Shown: positions 11,619 through 24,022, counted from the first letter of the stretch. The stretch is DNA of 64,000 nt from Carallia brachiata (GCA_021464245.1 JADCRB010000030.1:1-64000); one strand, 5' to 3'. The notes: generated from the sequence alone by a model not told the origin. Translations and numbers: made by a program.

Positions 11619-14600
11619 ACGATGCCGTCGTCTACAACGCTTAAAATAGAATAAGAAGATGGAGATGATACATGGCGATGATGATGGTTCTTCAATAAGA
11701 TTTACAAAATATCACTGCTCGCTATCAACTGTGGTCGCCACGAATAGAGACATCGGTCTCTCTATCTGGCTAACTTTGACAGACAAATGAAGGGTTTTTT
11801 TTGTAATTTTATTGTAACTCAGTAGTTTTTCTTCAATTTTTTTCCCATTTCGGAAAGAATGAACGTACTGTACGGCAAACGTAAATTTTCGCCCCACTTT
11901 CGCTCGCGTCTCTTTCCTCTGGCATTCCAAACGGATGATTATTCCTTTCACTTGCCAATTTTCTTTCTTCACGGTTTCTTTCCCCAGCTTTCTGTGCACT
12001 CCAAACAGACTGTTAGAGTAGTAGAAAAAGTTAAGAGAAAGAAAGTATGTGAAAGAAAAGGTAAATAGTAATTTGTGAGAGAAAAAGTTGAGAGAAAATA
12101 AAGTTGTTTGGAGTGGTAGAAAAAAGGTGAGAGAAAGAAAGTATGGTGAAAGAAAATGTGAATAGTAATTTGTGAGAGAAAAAGTGAGAAAAATAAAATT
12201 ATTTGGAGTGGTGTAGAAAGTGAAGAGAAAGAAAAGTAAGAAAGAAAATTAAATGATAATGATTATAATTTTCTTTTCTTTTTAAGTTTCTTTCGTATGC
12301 CAAACATAGCAGCACGCTTTTGGTTTCTTTTTTCTGTTGTCTTCTAATTGGGATTGGAAGGCGTCGTTGCCCCCCTGCCCCCTCGCCATCGACGGTTGGC
12401 GCGCGGTAGTAGGGGAGGCCCTTTTGTTTTGGTCAGGCCATACACAGTTTGTGTGAAGCTTCTTTTGGGTGGCTCGGCGACTTTGGTGGTCTTTGGCTAG
12501 TGGGGAATGGGTTACTGGTGTTTGGACATAGGTTGGGTCTGGTTTATTCCGTCCGATTGTCTGTGCTCTAGTGCCTTTGCATGCCTGGGGGTGGCTTGGT
12601 CAACGGATGTATTGTTTGTAGCCTTAGATAGCATTTGAGCCCTTTGGCAGATGGATGTTGGCGCTAGCCTCTCCTTCACGATGGGGTTGTGGAGCTTTCA
12701 AGGGTGGCTTTGTTTGCTGCCCGCTTCCCGTCTATGGGCCGGTTTCTCATGGGTCATGGGCCGGTTTCTATCGAGCCTTGGGTCGGGGTCTTCTCAATCC
12801 TGTTTGTGTCCTCTTGTACTGTTCCTTTTAGGCTTTAAGCTGCTTTGGGTTGTTTAGGCTTTTATGCCTTATAAGTGTACCTCCTTTTGGGCCTAGACGA
12901 TATACTTATATGGTTAAATACTGCAATGTTTTCTTATTGCTAAAAAAAAAAAAAATCAAATTGACTGTGCTACAGAAACTCCTCTTTCTGGGAGGCATAT
13001 GGCATAGTGTTACATTAACAATGCCAAGATGTTCCGAAGACAAGGATGTACCCTATACGGCAGCACCCTTATTTTACACCATAGGCCAATGCAAGAGAAA
13101 ATAGAGCAACTTGCCGTTTCAATTGCGAGCTGTCACTCGATCAAAATACCCTATTGAGTCATCAACATACGCTGTGGATGCTTGCAAGCGATAAGTCTAC
13201 ACAAACGTCCCGCACAGAAAATAAGAGGAAAAAGGAAAACAAATTGTAAATGAAAAAAGACATAACTCAATACCTTGATATTCTGAGTAGAATGTGGTGT
13301 CAAAAACTACATACGACCCAAGTTATGCTCTCTTCTCCTCCATACCGTTGGAAACAACAATATAGTAAACCAACAAGAAATTCCATTAATATTTAAAAGT
13401 TTTGATTCTTTAAAATACTTCGATGAATTTACTAAATTTTTTAGGATTTCAATTATCTAATCTTAGATTATTTTTAATTTTTTTTAAAGCGTTTTTTTTT
13501 TTTTTGGGGGTGAAAGCGTGGTTTATTTGCTCTTTTGAAAGGGTTGTCATTGGCAATGTGCAAAGAAAAGAAAGCCGTCGCCGTCGAATGGTGGTTGCCA
13601 GGACAAGTCACGAAATTGTTGTTAAGGTTAGATGAGGTTATATTGGAAGGACAATGGACCCCGCATCCCATCACGTGAATCTTGTTTAGGCATACGGCTG
13701 ATTTCCTCGTATGAATCAAGTAATGACTTTAACTGCAATCATGAATCATAAGTTTTTTTTTTCTTTTTAATTTTTTACGTAAAAATGTAAAATGAAGGAA
13801 AAAAAACAAAAAATTGAAAAATCCCATAAGAAATGAGACATTAAGGTTGAAATCTTGAAGATGTTGTGCATTGGATGACCGCAAACAAGGTCAAAAAAAA
13901 CGAGGAAAATGGTATTGGCATGCATTGTCCATCCGATAAGATCTGCTGATCTGGGCTTTCTTAGATCCACCAGCTGTTGCTTTTTCCACCACAAACCTTT
14001 TCTGGGTTTGATGCTGCCATCATCACCAATTCTGATGGTCCCCCCTTCACTCTTTGTCTCTCACCTTTTTTTTTTTTTTCCCCTGTTTGAATACGGTAAT
14101 AATAGTCGATGATTAGCTGTTAGGGGTCAGCGAGAAGATACTCATAAGTTTAGGATGTCATTAAAAGAAGTGTTTTATACTTCATAAGTTTAAGATATCG
14201 CAAAAAGAAGTGTTTTATATTTTAACTAAATTTTACTTAATATGTAAAGATAAATAGTAATAAAAAGATTTAGATTTTTGGTTTCTCTTATAATTCAAAG
14301 CCATGATGACTGCTTAAATTACTTCACACTTGGCTCTCCCCGTTCTTAGTTGACAAAACAATAAGGAGTTGTTTGCTGTTAAGAGAAAAATACACATCAA
14401 ACAAGCAACCTCTTGGCTTATTATCCTGGCCTTTCCCAATTTAGAATAGTTTGGCGTCGGTTGCCGTTATGTCTATATCTACATGTTTAAATAACAACAA
14501 AGATCTGTCCCGAAAGGATAAAAAAGGCTGCCGCAAACGCTTTGATTGATTGAACTATTCCACTTTTCTTCTATAAAATGTTCGTTTAGGCATGGTTTTG

Positions 14601-15026
14601 GAGAGAGAGAGAGAGTGAATGGGTTAGGAGGAATTTTGAATAGATTAGTCGTCGGCTTCTGTCTTCTTCTTCGAGGTTCTTGGGGACCATGAATTTAATA
14701 AGCTGATAAATTGGGACTTTGGGACCGAAATTTGGACATCCTACGAAAGTTGAAGCAGGATAAGTCGTAGTAGCAATTCTTTTAATAAGAATAAGTGTCC
14801 AATTCAACAAAGAGGCAGGTAAAATTTGCAAATTTTAATGGAAATTTAACATAGTATTGAGGATGCAATTTTTATATTGCACGATTCTGCTTCCATTAGC
14901 GTAATGCGTTGGTCAATCCTGTCCTGTGCTTGAAAAAAAAAACGCAAGTTATAATTGCAATGTTTGCTAAGTGTCATTATTACTATTTCTTTTTTTAAAA
15001 ATTGTTGGCAAGGCAAGAGTTGGGAC

Positions 15027-15102
15027 TTGAACAGTTGAACCAAATTTCCGGCCCTCAAGATTCTTTGAACAGTTGAACCAAATTTCCGGCCCTCAAGATT
15101 CT
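15027..15102. repeat. 38-bp perfect tandem duplication
   Basis: The 38-bp unit starting TTGAACAGTTGAACC occupies 15027-15064 and is repeated exactly at 15065-15102, followed by a T run. The lack of differences suggests a recent event. Confidence 0.85.
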
Positions 15103-16576
15103 TTTTTTTTTTTAATTGATTTCTATTAAAACTTAAATTCGGAACATTCAGTATTGAAGATAACTTCAATATCACTGAATTATAGCTCATGGTTATTCCT
15201 CTTGTATTCTTCGTATATAGTTAAGTGTTACAACAAATAGTCCCGACATTGTAGTAAAATTTAACGGAAATGGTCGAAGGAAGAGGAGAGCATAAACATG
15301 GGAGAAAGAGAGCAGGGAGGAGGCAAAAGTTAACTGTGGGTTTTGCACAATATATATTTTTTTAAAAGATATAATGTGCAACACAATTAACAATTAACGT
15401 TAATATGTATTAGACTTATGAAAATTGTATAGAAAAATTATTATAAAAAAATCCTGCCACCCCGTCCCCGCGCTCCTCGTCCGGGTATATGAAGACCCAC
15501 CCAAAATTTTATAAAAGGCCTTCTTAATCTTTTACCTTATATATACGGTTGACATTGGTACTTAATTCAATATAAAAATTTAGACTACTTAAAGTTGTAG
15601 TTTGATAGTTATTTTATATGTCTCTCTCTATCACAGTCAGAGTTCGAGTCCCAGCATTAAAAAATTCGTCTGCTCTAAATACCTGGGATTTAATTGAAGC
15701 GTGGTTACCTGTTTAAAACTTATTAATATTGTGGTCAGATATAAAAAAAGTCTGTTGAGTCTAACAATATTTGGATAATGAGTTTATCTTTTAGAGGTGG
15801 TTAAACGAAATTCAAACAAATAAAAGTTTTTAGTCTCGACCCACAAATTTAATAAATAATTTTTTTTGATAAAAAATAATAAAAAAATAAAAATTTAGAC
15901 CATTAAAGAAGGTTCAGAAAATGATGACATATTGAACCTTGACTCTTTACATGTACATTGTGGACACCCCTTTTGCTAGGTGATGAATTATTAAACCAAA
16001 AATCCAAGTTTTGAGAAAATGTTAAGAAATAGATAATATATTAAATTTTGTAAAAAATAGATAATATATTAAATTTATTTTTTTGAATCAATATATATTA
16101 AATTTTAAATCTTTACTTCATCAACAAATAAAATAATACAGAGTTATCCAATAATTTCGGATAACTCTTGTTGCTGTATCTAAAAAAATCGAATATTCCA
16201 AGTAGTCGACAGTCTTAGATCTGCGAAATTATACAGTACCAAATCGGCTAATCTTCTTGATGTTTTCAATGACATGGCCTGATTTTTAGCACCTTCATAA
16301 TTAGTTATTACTTGTAGTTAATTAAGGTTTTTTTCAAAATTAATTAATGGATTAAAATGCTTAATAAAGGAAGAAGAGTGTCTTTGGAGTCAAATTCAAT
16401 ATCATTTGTTTGAGATATGTCAAGGCTGGTAAGATATGAACTTATGTAATTTTGTTTACATAATTTTTGTTGCTATGTATATAACCATGTTCATTTTTTC
16501 TGCGATATTTGACCGGTATAATTTTCCAATTAAAAATAATATGTAATGGAGTCTATTTGTGCGTCAAGGACGCGCG

Positions 16577-16648
16577 TTCTATGAACCTTTTATACTTTTT
16601 TTGACGAAGAAGGAAACTGTTGCATTAACTTTCTATGAACCTTTTATA
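16577..16648. repeat. 36-bp LINE 3'-end micro-insertion with 18-bp target-site duplication
   Basis: TTCTATGAACCTTTTATA is present at 16577-16594 and identically at 16631-16648. The 36 bases between start with a T run and contain TTGACGAAGAAGGAAACTG, followed by TTGCATTAA. On the minus strand this reads as a short unique end followed by poly(A), like a LINE tail. It is an extreme 5' truncation with a textbook target duplication. Confidence 0.7.
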
Positions 16649-18254
16649 TTGAAAAATTGAAAGAATTATTAAGTATAATTCAATGATTATTAAGTTTAAA
16701 ATTTTGAGCAAATCCTCATATTCGAATTCTAGATTTTTGTTGATAATTAAACAATTTTTTCCACACTAATTAAAAAAAAAAAAAAGCGATGTGTGTATCA
16801 GTGTATGTGTCACACGGAATCTTTCATCATTAGAATTTACTGCTATATATATATATATATATAATGCAAAAGTGCGCTGAACTGCTGCACTCCTCTGAGA
16901 TTCTTTAATGACATTTGCAGGCATTATTATTCGATCGTCAGTAAAGGTTATGGGTTGATATATATTTAAAACAAACCCCCATTATAGGTATAAAAGGAAC
17001 TACAAGAAACTTCCAACAGTTCCACCTATAAAAACTTCCGTCACAACAAGCTTAACTACCATCATTACTTTGTTCCAAGCATGCCACCAACAACTAATGT
17101 TAATGGTGCAATAAATTAGTGACCTGGTATCTTAGGCTTGAAAAATAATTCGTAAAAAGAAAAAACAAAAATGTGAACAACATTTCTAATGCTAATGTCA
17201 CTGTCTGAGGCTGGAGGTTAGTAACTATTCGGCTTATTTTCAAATCCTAGACTTAAGTTTGAATTTCTATACATGCTCTCTCTCGGTTTAATGATGGATG
17301 TTGTCTTCTACTGAATACAGGATTGAAGTGTGACATTAGAGTTTTAGATTCGATAATTATTATGGTCATTTATAATAAATTTTTATTCAAATTTATTAGT
17401 ACTTTAATGGTAAATCTTTTCTATAAAAGAAATGAATGAAAACGTTAACAAGTGACTTTCGGCATTAGATCGTAAGTTCGATGACCAACCTCTTTTACGA
17501 TACATCATTTTCCTTTAAAAAAAAAAAATCTAATGTCTTTGCCTTATTTTCCTTGGAATTAAATATTTTAACTTGAGATATCTATCATCGAATGCTGGCT
17601 CAAATAAAACAAGCAACGTAGATGTCGATATACAAATTCCTCGCATATAGTTTATTTTTAAGTGTCTTACTTTTTTATTTTCATTTTTACAAACAACTAC
17701 ATTCATTGAGTTATACTAGCTATAAAGTTCACATGTTACAGTCCGAAATTTTAGTTTGAACCAAATAACTTGATATTTTAGTTAAGATTCATTTACAAAA
17801 AATAACTCTAATTTTGTGTTTCGTAATAAATTTAGTATCACTTTTGAAAAATAATTAAATTTTTGTAACAAATACGGTACATAGTCAAGTTTACTTGATG
17901 GATTCCATTTTGTCAAAATTTGCAGCTCTTTAGCGGCTTATGCCCCAAACTCTAAAACGGATTATCCTTTAGATGAATTACAAATGATCTAATTTTGGGA
18001 CTTGAGTTTACCCTAATAAGCTAGATTATGACCAAAAAGTCCAAAATTGAAGTCTCACATTTCATCCGTGGAGGAAAAAAATTTGTCTCAAGCGTAAGTG
18101 CTCATAATATAAAATTAATTATATTTTCTCTATGAATGGACGACTGAAAAGCAAGTGCTCGTCAAGCTCCTTTGGTAATTTGATAAGATTTGAATTTTCA
18201 TATATTTGAAATTCATTTCTTCTTTTTTTTTCTCTAGCATCCCGTGCGTCACAT

Positions 18255-19683
18255 TTAATTTTTTTGGTACAATAAATTGAAGTTCTATTTGAAAATCTTC
18301 AACAAATTAATATGAAAAAACAAATAAACAAATTTTATCAATAACAATATCGGAATAAAACATAAATACGCTGAATGAGGAGTAGACCAAGAATTGGTTG
18401 GCCGGATATTAGAATAATAAAGAAAATGGGCCTAAAGCTAGTCAGCAATATAAATTTTTTAAGAGGATAAATGACATTCTACTATAGTCTCATTAAAAAC
18501 TTGTCATCATCAAAAGAAAAAATTTTTTAATTTCATTAAACATCTTAACAAAAAATCAAATTCATAATCTTTAACATGATAATAAAAATTTATTTATTTA
18601 TTTATTTGATCTTTATGAATGTTTCTTTATCACTGTACTATAATATTTGACAGTCTAATCTACAATATTTCACGCATAAGAAGGCACAAAAGAGACAGAA
18701 AACTGCGAATTCCTTAATAATGCAAAGGAGAAATTGACACTGGAGATGCAGAGTCAATTACATTAAAATGAAATTTAAAATAAATAAATAAGAAATAAAT
18801 AAAAAATTTAATTCAGAAAAGAATAATATAAAACGAATAGAATTCTTTAATAAAGCTACTTTTGAACAAAGACAAAATTTAAAGGAATATTATTATAAAG
18901 ATTTAGAAAAATATCAACAAATAATACTTTTCTTTGAATGGTATGATATACATAAATATGCACATGGTCAAATTAGCATAAATATTTTACAAACTAAAAT
19001 GCAGTAATGGAAAACAATTACCCATAATAAAATCACTTCTATTCATCCCCCATAGAGGAATATACATTTAAACAACATGGATAAATAGTAATAGTTTCAA
19101 CCTTTAAAATGTCAATTATAGATCCTAATTCAACTCTTATTACCCAAAAAGATATTAGGAATATACATCATCAATAAATTAATTTTTTTGGTACAATAAA
19201 TTGAAGTTCTATTTGAAAATCTTCAACAAATTAATATGAAAAAACAAATAAACAAATTTTATCAATAACAATATCGGAATAACAACATAAATACGCTGAA
19301 TGAGGAGTAGACCAAGAATTGGTTGGCCGGATATTAAGAATAATAAAGAAAATGGGCCTAAAGCTAGTCAGCAATATATATATTTTTTAAGAGGATAAAT
19401 GACATTTTACTATAGTCTCATTAGAAAACTTGTCATTATCAAAAGAAAAAATTTTATTTAATTTCATTAAACATCTTAACAAAAAATTAAATTCCTACTC
19501 TTTAACATGATAATAAAAAATTTATTTATTTATTTATTTTTTTGATCTTTATGAATGATTTCTTTATCATTATACTATAATATTTGATAGTCTAATCTAC
19601 AATATTTCACGCATAAGAAGGCACAAAAGAGAGAGAAAACTGCGAATTCCTTAATAATGCAAAGGAGAAATTGACACTGGAGA
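18255..19683. repeat. Direct repeat of about 0.5 kb (18255-18746 and 19179-19683) around a 0.43 kb spacer
   Basis: Both copies begin TTAATTTTTTTGGTAC and end TTGACACTGGAGA, and share long near-identical stretches, including a 30-base block around GGAGTAGACCAAGAATTGG. They differ by scattered substitutions and by 1-6 bp indels in A/T runs. The copies do not begin TG and end CA, and no primer-binding site is visible, so they are not convincing LTRs. A partial tandem duplication of a 0.92 kb unit explains the arrangement better. The spacer contains a decayed coding fragment. Confidence 0.8.
18816..19006 (+). pseudogene. Decayed polyprotein fragment, possibly endogenous pararetrovirus or retroelement
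   Basis: A frame of about 63 codons ends at a TAA at 19004-19006, and further stops interrupt the same frame downstream. The stretch is rich in aromatic and charged residues in an order that reminded me of caulimovirid (petuvirus-like) or retroelement polyprotein sequence, but no catalytic motif is present. It lies between two direct repeats. The assignment is weak; it could be unrelated repeat DNA with a chance frame. Confidence 0.25.
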
Positions 19684-20760
19684 GAGGGGCCCCCCCTTGG
19701 ACGTAGTGTTTCCACTTGAGGAATACCACATCTACAAAGTCCAAACACAGCCTCGTCCCACTTCTATTATTGGTGCGTTGTTTTTGCTTTGCCAAATACC
19801 TGCTCATCCAACTCCTCTACCCATATGGATACTTGATTAGATGGATTGATGCCATTTTTTTTTTAAAATTTTTCTTAGCAAAGTTGTTGGTAGGAAATAT
19901 TTTTTATCTATTAAAAATTTATTAAGTCATAGTCTAATTTTTTATTTTCATAAATCAAAAACTCTCTGTTTTCAAAATGAAAATTAAAAACCTCTCATAA
20001 CCTAATTTTCAGTGTTAGGGTCTCGAGAGAGATTGTACTTTTTTATTGGCCAAAAAAATTTAATGCTTTGATTTAAATAATTGTAAAAAATTAAATATAT
20101 AAGTTATTTAATAATTAAATTTATAAAAAAATAGATAAATTATGAAATTTTGTTAAATAAAATTACATAATTATTTATTATTACTTATGTAAAATCATCT
20201 AGATATACTCTTACTGTTTTTATTTTTATTGAGGAATTCTATTGGGTGCTTTTTTTTTTTTTTTCGACGTGGCCTACTTGCCTTTTGTTTAACTTCTCTT
20301 TCATCTAGGCCAGGGCCCAGAGGGCCCGACTAACAAAAACCTATATCTGTTTCTTTCTTCGTCTGGCTCCAATATTATTTGCCGTTAATTTAGTTTTTAA
20401 TCCAAGATTTTGAGGTTAATTATGGAGTGTTATTTGATCTAATGTTTGTTTATTTATTTAATACAATATGGTGGTAGATATGCTGAATGGTGATGTCAAG
20501 CATGACGATATCTCCCCAATCTACGAATCCATTTAACATCTATCCTATGGTGGAGTTAATTAGTTGGCTTCAGCATTCAGGTCAGACGACTCAGACCTTA
20601 GACCCAAGCTCTGGTTGTCCTCGTGCAATTCACGTGCGTAAAGCATACAAGGTGGTACAATCTTTCACAAAAGGGCTGTCTTTTTATTTATTCGGGCCTG
20701 GGCTCGCGTTTACACCCTGGCTTATGGCGTTAACTAGGTGATTTTTCACTTGGAGTTATA
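19684..20760. other. Non-coding spacer
   Basis: Mixed-composition DNA with a short GC-richer patch (20280-20740). The open frame at 20487-20741 has no recognisable motif. No gene is supported. Confidence 0.45.
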
Positions 20761-21050
20761 CTTTGTGTTTGTACTGATAAAAAATTATTAAAAAAAATAA
20801 GTAAAATATATTATAGTAATAATAATTTTATAATTGATAGAAATTAGTGAGAAAAAAAAGTTAAAAAGTTATAAAAAAGAAAATAAATAATAATTTGTGA
20901 GAGAAAAAGTAAAAGTTAGTTAATTGGATTGATAAGAAATAAATAGAAAATAAAAATTGTGAAAAAATAATTCAGTAATGATAATATTTTTTAAATTTTA
21001 ATTTTTTTTCTTTTTTTTATCCAAATTCCTTCAATCCAAACACAACATAA
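20761..21050. mobile_element. MITE-like element, GTGTTTG ends, related to the 9.4-12.3 kb element
   Basis: The left end reads GTGTTTGTACTGATAAAAAA and the right end, reverse complemented, reads GTGTTTGGATTGAAGG, giving short imperfect inverted termini. The interior has GAGAAA-type subrepeats and shares AATTTGTGAGAGAAAAAGT (20891-20910) with the gene-carrying element (for example near 12070 and 12168). It has no coding capacity. Exact ends are approximate. Confidence 0.45.
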
Positions 21051-21382
21051 AGTTTTAGTTTTAGCTTGAGTTTCAATAAAATTAACTAAAACATGGTTTA
21101 ATAAACTCTAATTGGAAGTGGTAAAAATAAATTTGAAATTGTAAAAATTAGATAAATATCCTCATATTTGAATATCTTGAAGTAAGTATTTATCAAAAAA
21201 AAATTATCGCAATAAAATGTCGTGTTAACTAACTAGTAACTACCTAAAATTAATACCATTAAAATTTGTGATTTAGTAATAAGTATTCAACTGTTATTAA
21301 AATGAAAGGTTTGGGATTCTGGCGCTTTTAGGAGTTTTGGCAGCTAAATCTACATTTGCCCTAGTATTGTGTTGTTAAAATT

Positions 21383-21655
21383 TTTATATTGAGTTTGGAT
21401 TGTTAGAAAGCGATAAAAAAGAAAATTGTGAGAAATAAATTATTGAATAATGGAAAAGTTGTGAGAAAGAAAATGATAAGAAAGAAAATAAATAGTAATT
21501 ATGAAGAAAAAAAGTAAAAATTTATTATTTAAATGATAAAAAAATTATGAGAAAAAAAAATTATGTGAAAATATAATAATTATGATTTTTAATTAAAATC
21601 TTTCGGGATTTTCTTTTCTTATTAATTCTTTTAAATCAAACCGACCATCAATGAT
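21383..21655. mobile_element. MITE-like element, GTTTGGATTG family
   Basis: It starts near GAGTTTGGATTGTTAGAAAG and ends near AAATCAAACCGACC, which read in reverse complement gives GGTTTGATTT. The interior is GAAAGAAAATAAATAGTAAT-type sequence like the neighbouring element at 20761-21050. Non-coding; boundaries are approximate. Confidence 0.4.
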
Positions 21656-21815
21656 GAGGTGCTCTTTTTAGAAGTAGATATACTACTATTTAATTAGACT
21701 GTTGAACACCGCCGTAACTTTCTCAATTCTTATATAAAAAAAAAAAAACCAAAGTTTTTCTATTGATTAGAAAAGGCATTCTTGAAAAAAAAAAAAAGTT
21801 AGTCCCTTCACTTCC

Positions 21816-22281
21816 ATTGTTGTCAAACCCGAATCAGACTGGACCTACATGTTCAATCAATCAGACCGATAATCAATCAGAGGTTTGGTCCGAGTTATAG
21901 CTTAAAGTCTGTATGAGATCAGACCGATCAAAATCTGGTCAACGGACCGGTTTAATAAGCCAGACCAGTAATTCGATCCCAAGTTGATCAGGTTACCCAC
22001 TCTCAATAATTAGAAAAAATTCCACTTTACTATATGAGAGTTGGGTTTTGAACTCACAACTTTCAATATGAAGAGTGAGTTTCACATCACTAGACCAACT
22101 TATAAGTTATTGTAATTTTTTTTATAATTATTATTTTCTTAAATTTCTCACATAATATATACACAATCCTATGTAACTAATAAATTAACAATTATTATTA
22201 TTTTTTTATTAACAAAATTATTAATTTTATTAATTTTTTAATCTTATCTTATAATAAATTATAAATCATATATTTTAAATT

Positions 22282-22332
<51 letters not shown>

Positions 22333-22500
22333 AATAATATTACACTGCTTATAAATTTTTATATATAATATAAATAAATATTTATTTTTAATATATTTAA
22401 TATTAAATATTAATTTTACTGATTTAATTTTAAATTAAATCGATTGAATCGATTAGACGTTTCTTATTCAATGGCGGCTCCGCCGGTTCTTACAACATTG
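21816..22500. mobile_element. AT-rich MITE with ATTGTTGT ends and imperfect 9-bp target duplication
   Basis: The left end ATTGTTGTCAAACCCGAA faces a right end whose reverse complement is CAATGTTGTAAGAACCGG. The flanks TTCACTTCC (21807-21815) and TTCACTCCA (22501-22509) match at 7 of 9 positions, suggesting a Mutator-type 9-bp duplication. The interior has repeated AGACCGATC-like and CCGGTT-like motifs and an (AT)n run at about 22284-22328. Related elements lie at 29954-30760 and 62854-63281. Confidence 0.6.
22284..22328. repeat. (AT)n microsatellite
   Basis: An uninterrupted AT dinucleotide run of about 22 units lies inside the AT-rich MITE. Confidence 0.95.
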
Positions 22501-23045
22501 TTCACTCCATGTTTTGTTTACAAGGACAAGATGCGAAGTGTATGCAACGCGCGGAAGTAAGAGAAGGGAATCGAAAAAGAATGAAAAGGGGTCATAAATA
22601 CGAGGTACAGCCAGCCAAGGGAAGGCCAATTTAGCTCTCTGTAATAAGGGAGAACTAAAGAGGCAAAGGTTGGCCCCACTTCCCGTACTCTTGGATTGGA
22701 CTTTTCTGGAAATATTTTCCTCTTCCTAACATTATTCCATTTTCCTTTTCTTGACACCAAAGACCTACCCTCCTCCTCCTCCTCCTCCCCCTTCTCTTTT
22801 CCCCCTCCTCCTTTACAAATTTCTCTCTTCTTCCCTAAAACACCCTTCTACATATTTTGATTTTCCCATACCACCCCTTTGGCTTTGGTCTTATTTACTT
22901 CCCCCTATGTTCGTTATATGGTAAAAACCAGGTAAAACATAGAAGATAGAAAGATATATGCTGACCCTCTTTTGTACATACACACATACATAGACCCTCC
23001 CCATAACAAAAGCTAGAGAGAGAGAGAGTGTGTGTGTGTGTTTGT

Positions 23046-23076
<31 letters not shown>

Positions 23077-23991
23077 CACTTTGTTTTTTTGACATGAGAT
23101 GGAGAGTGACTTGTGATGTGAGTGCGGGTGAATGATGATAATTAATAAGCTAATAAAGGCAATTGAGTGATTAGCCATCTTTCATGTCCTTGGCGTTGTC
23201 TATTTCCATTAGTGGTTAATTTAGAGCGAGAGACAGAGAGAGAGATAGAGACAGAAACGCACAAGGGGGGATGCTTTTCGATTTGGTTGACGTGGGAAAA
23301 GTTTTGAGTGAAGAAAGAGACGGTTCTTTGTTTCGTTGTTTCTTTCTCTGTCATTTTTCCTTATCTTATGTTGTTTTGAACCCACCAATAAGAAAAACGC
23401 AGAATATAACATAGACACCAAAAAACAGTAAAGTTTTTGTTCCGCTTGTAAATAAAAAGAAAGAGTAGTGTATGAGTGAGTGGGGTGTTTCTTATTCAAC
23501 TCAAAATATACCCTTAATAGATCAAATTCACGATCGATAATCTATTTGACAAGATTGGCCCTATCAAGAGATGAAGAGAAGAAAGAGACGGCCTGTATGC
23601 ATCATGGCCCATTTTAAAAAATAAAAATAATAACAATAATAAATGGAACCAAGCGCCGTCTATTTGGTTCCATTAATTAAAAGTAGTGGGTTAAACATAA
23701 AATTTATCATTTAATAAAAAAAATATTATAATTATTTAATTATTTTGTGTACTTCTGATTACAGAAACGTAATACTTGTTACGTGACTGTACATAGTACT
23801 CCTACTCTCGCGTTTTGTTAACCAAAAAAAAGAGGAGGCAAGCAAGTTGTTAGAGAGAGAAAGAGAAGGAGGATTGAGGTGGGTGAGGATGCTTTGGGCT
23901 AAAGTAGCTCAAACTGCCTCGTGTATGCTGTATTGGGCAGTTTGGGACATAAGATCTTGAAACATCTTCTTCTATAACCTTTTAGCAAAAC

Positions 23992-24022
<31 letters not shown>

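Larger units (their letters stand above)
9391..12310. mobile_element. Inverted-repeat DNA element carrying three host gene fragments
   Basis: The left end (GTGTTTGGAGTGCGAAG, about 9391) matches the reverse complement of the right end (ATGTTTGGCATACGAAAG, about 12310). Both ends contain arrays of GTTTGGAGTG plus GAGAAAGAAA-type subrepeats for several hundred bases (9391-9660 and about 11850-12300), in inverted orientation. Between them lie three segments recognisable as parts of unrelated nuclear genes, all on the minus strand: malectin-like receptor kinase, BYPASS1/ROH1-like and COX10. No transposase is present and no target duplication is obvious, so the superfamily (hAT, MULE or PIF/Harbinger) is undecided. 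About 10300-10860 is unassigned. It lies inside the older retroelement, so it inserted later. Confidence 0.65.
9086..12966 (+). mobile_element. Poly(A)-tailed non-LTR retroelement (5'-truncated LINE-like), split by a nested element
   Basis: The 14-bp sequence AAATCAAATTGACT occurs at 9086-9099 and, directly after an A run (12942-12955), at 12953-12966. A poly(A) end next to a long perfect target-site duplication is diagnostic of retroposition. Sequence attributable to the retroelement is about 9100-9390 and 12311-12952. It is much richer in G and C than its surroundings and lacks a recognisable reverse transcriptase, so it is probably the 3' end of a LINE or a retroposed transcript. The interior is interrupted by the inverted-repeat element at 9391-12310. 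Confidence 0.65.
12967..18254. other. Long non-coding stretch
   Basis: AT-rich DNA with poly-T runs, short GA tracts (14600-14614) and an (AT)n near 16846-16862. No exon structure, tRNA or recognisable protein was found. A 38-bp tandem duplication (15027-15102) and a micro-retroinsertion (16577-16648) are listed separately. Open frames of 60-115 codons here look like chance frames in AT-rich sequence. Confidence 0.5.

Noticed and set aside
18255..19683. Direct repeats as LTRs of a very short retrotransposon
   Set aside because: Ends are not TG and CA, there is no primer-binding site or polypurine tract, and no target duplication was found.
22891..23499. Several minus-strand open frames rich in Ser, Leu and His-Thr repeats
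   Set aside because: They are generated by the GA/CT and GT microsatellites upstream of AP2 and show no exon structure.
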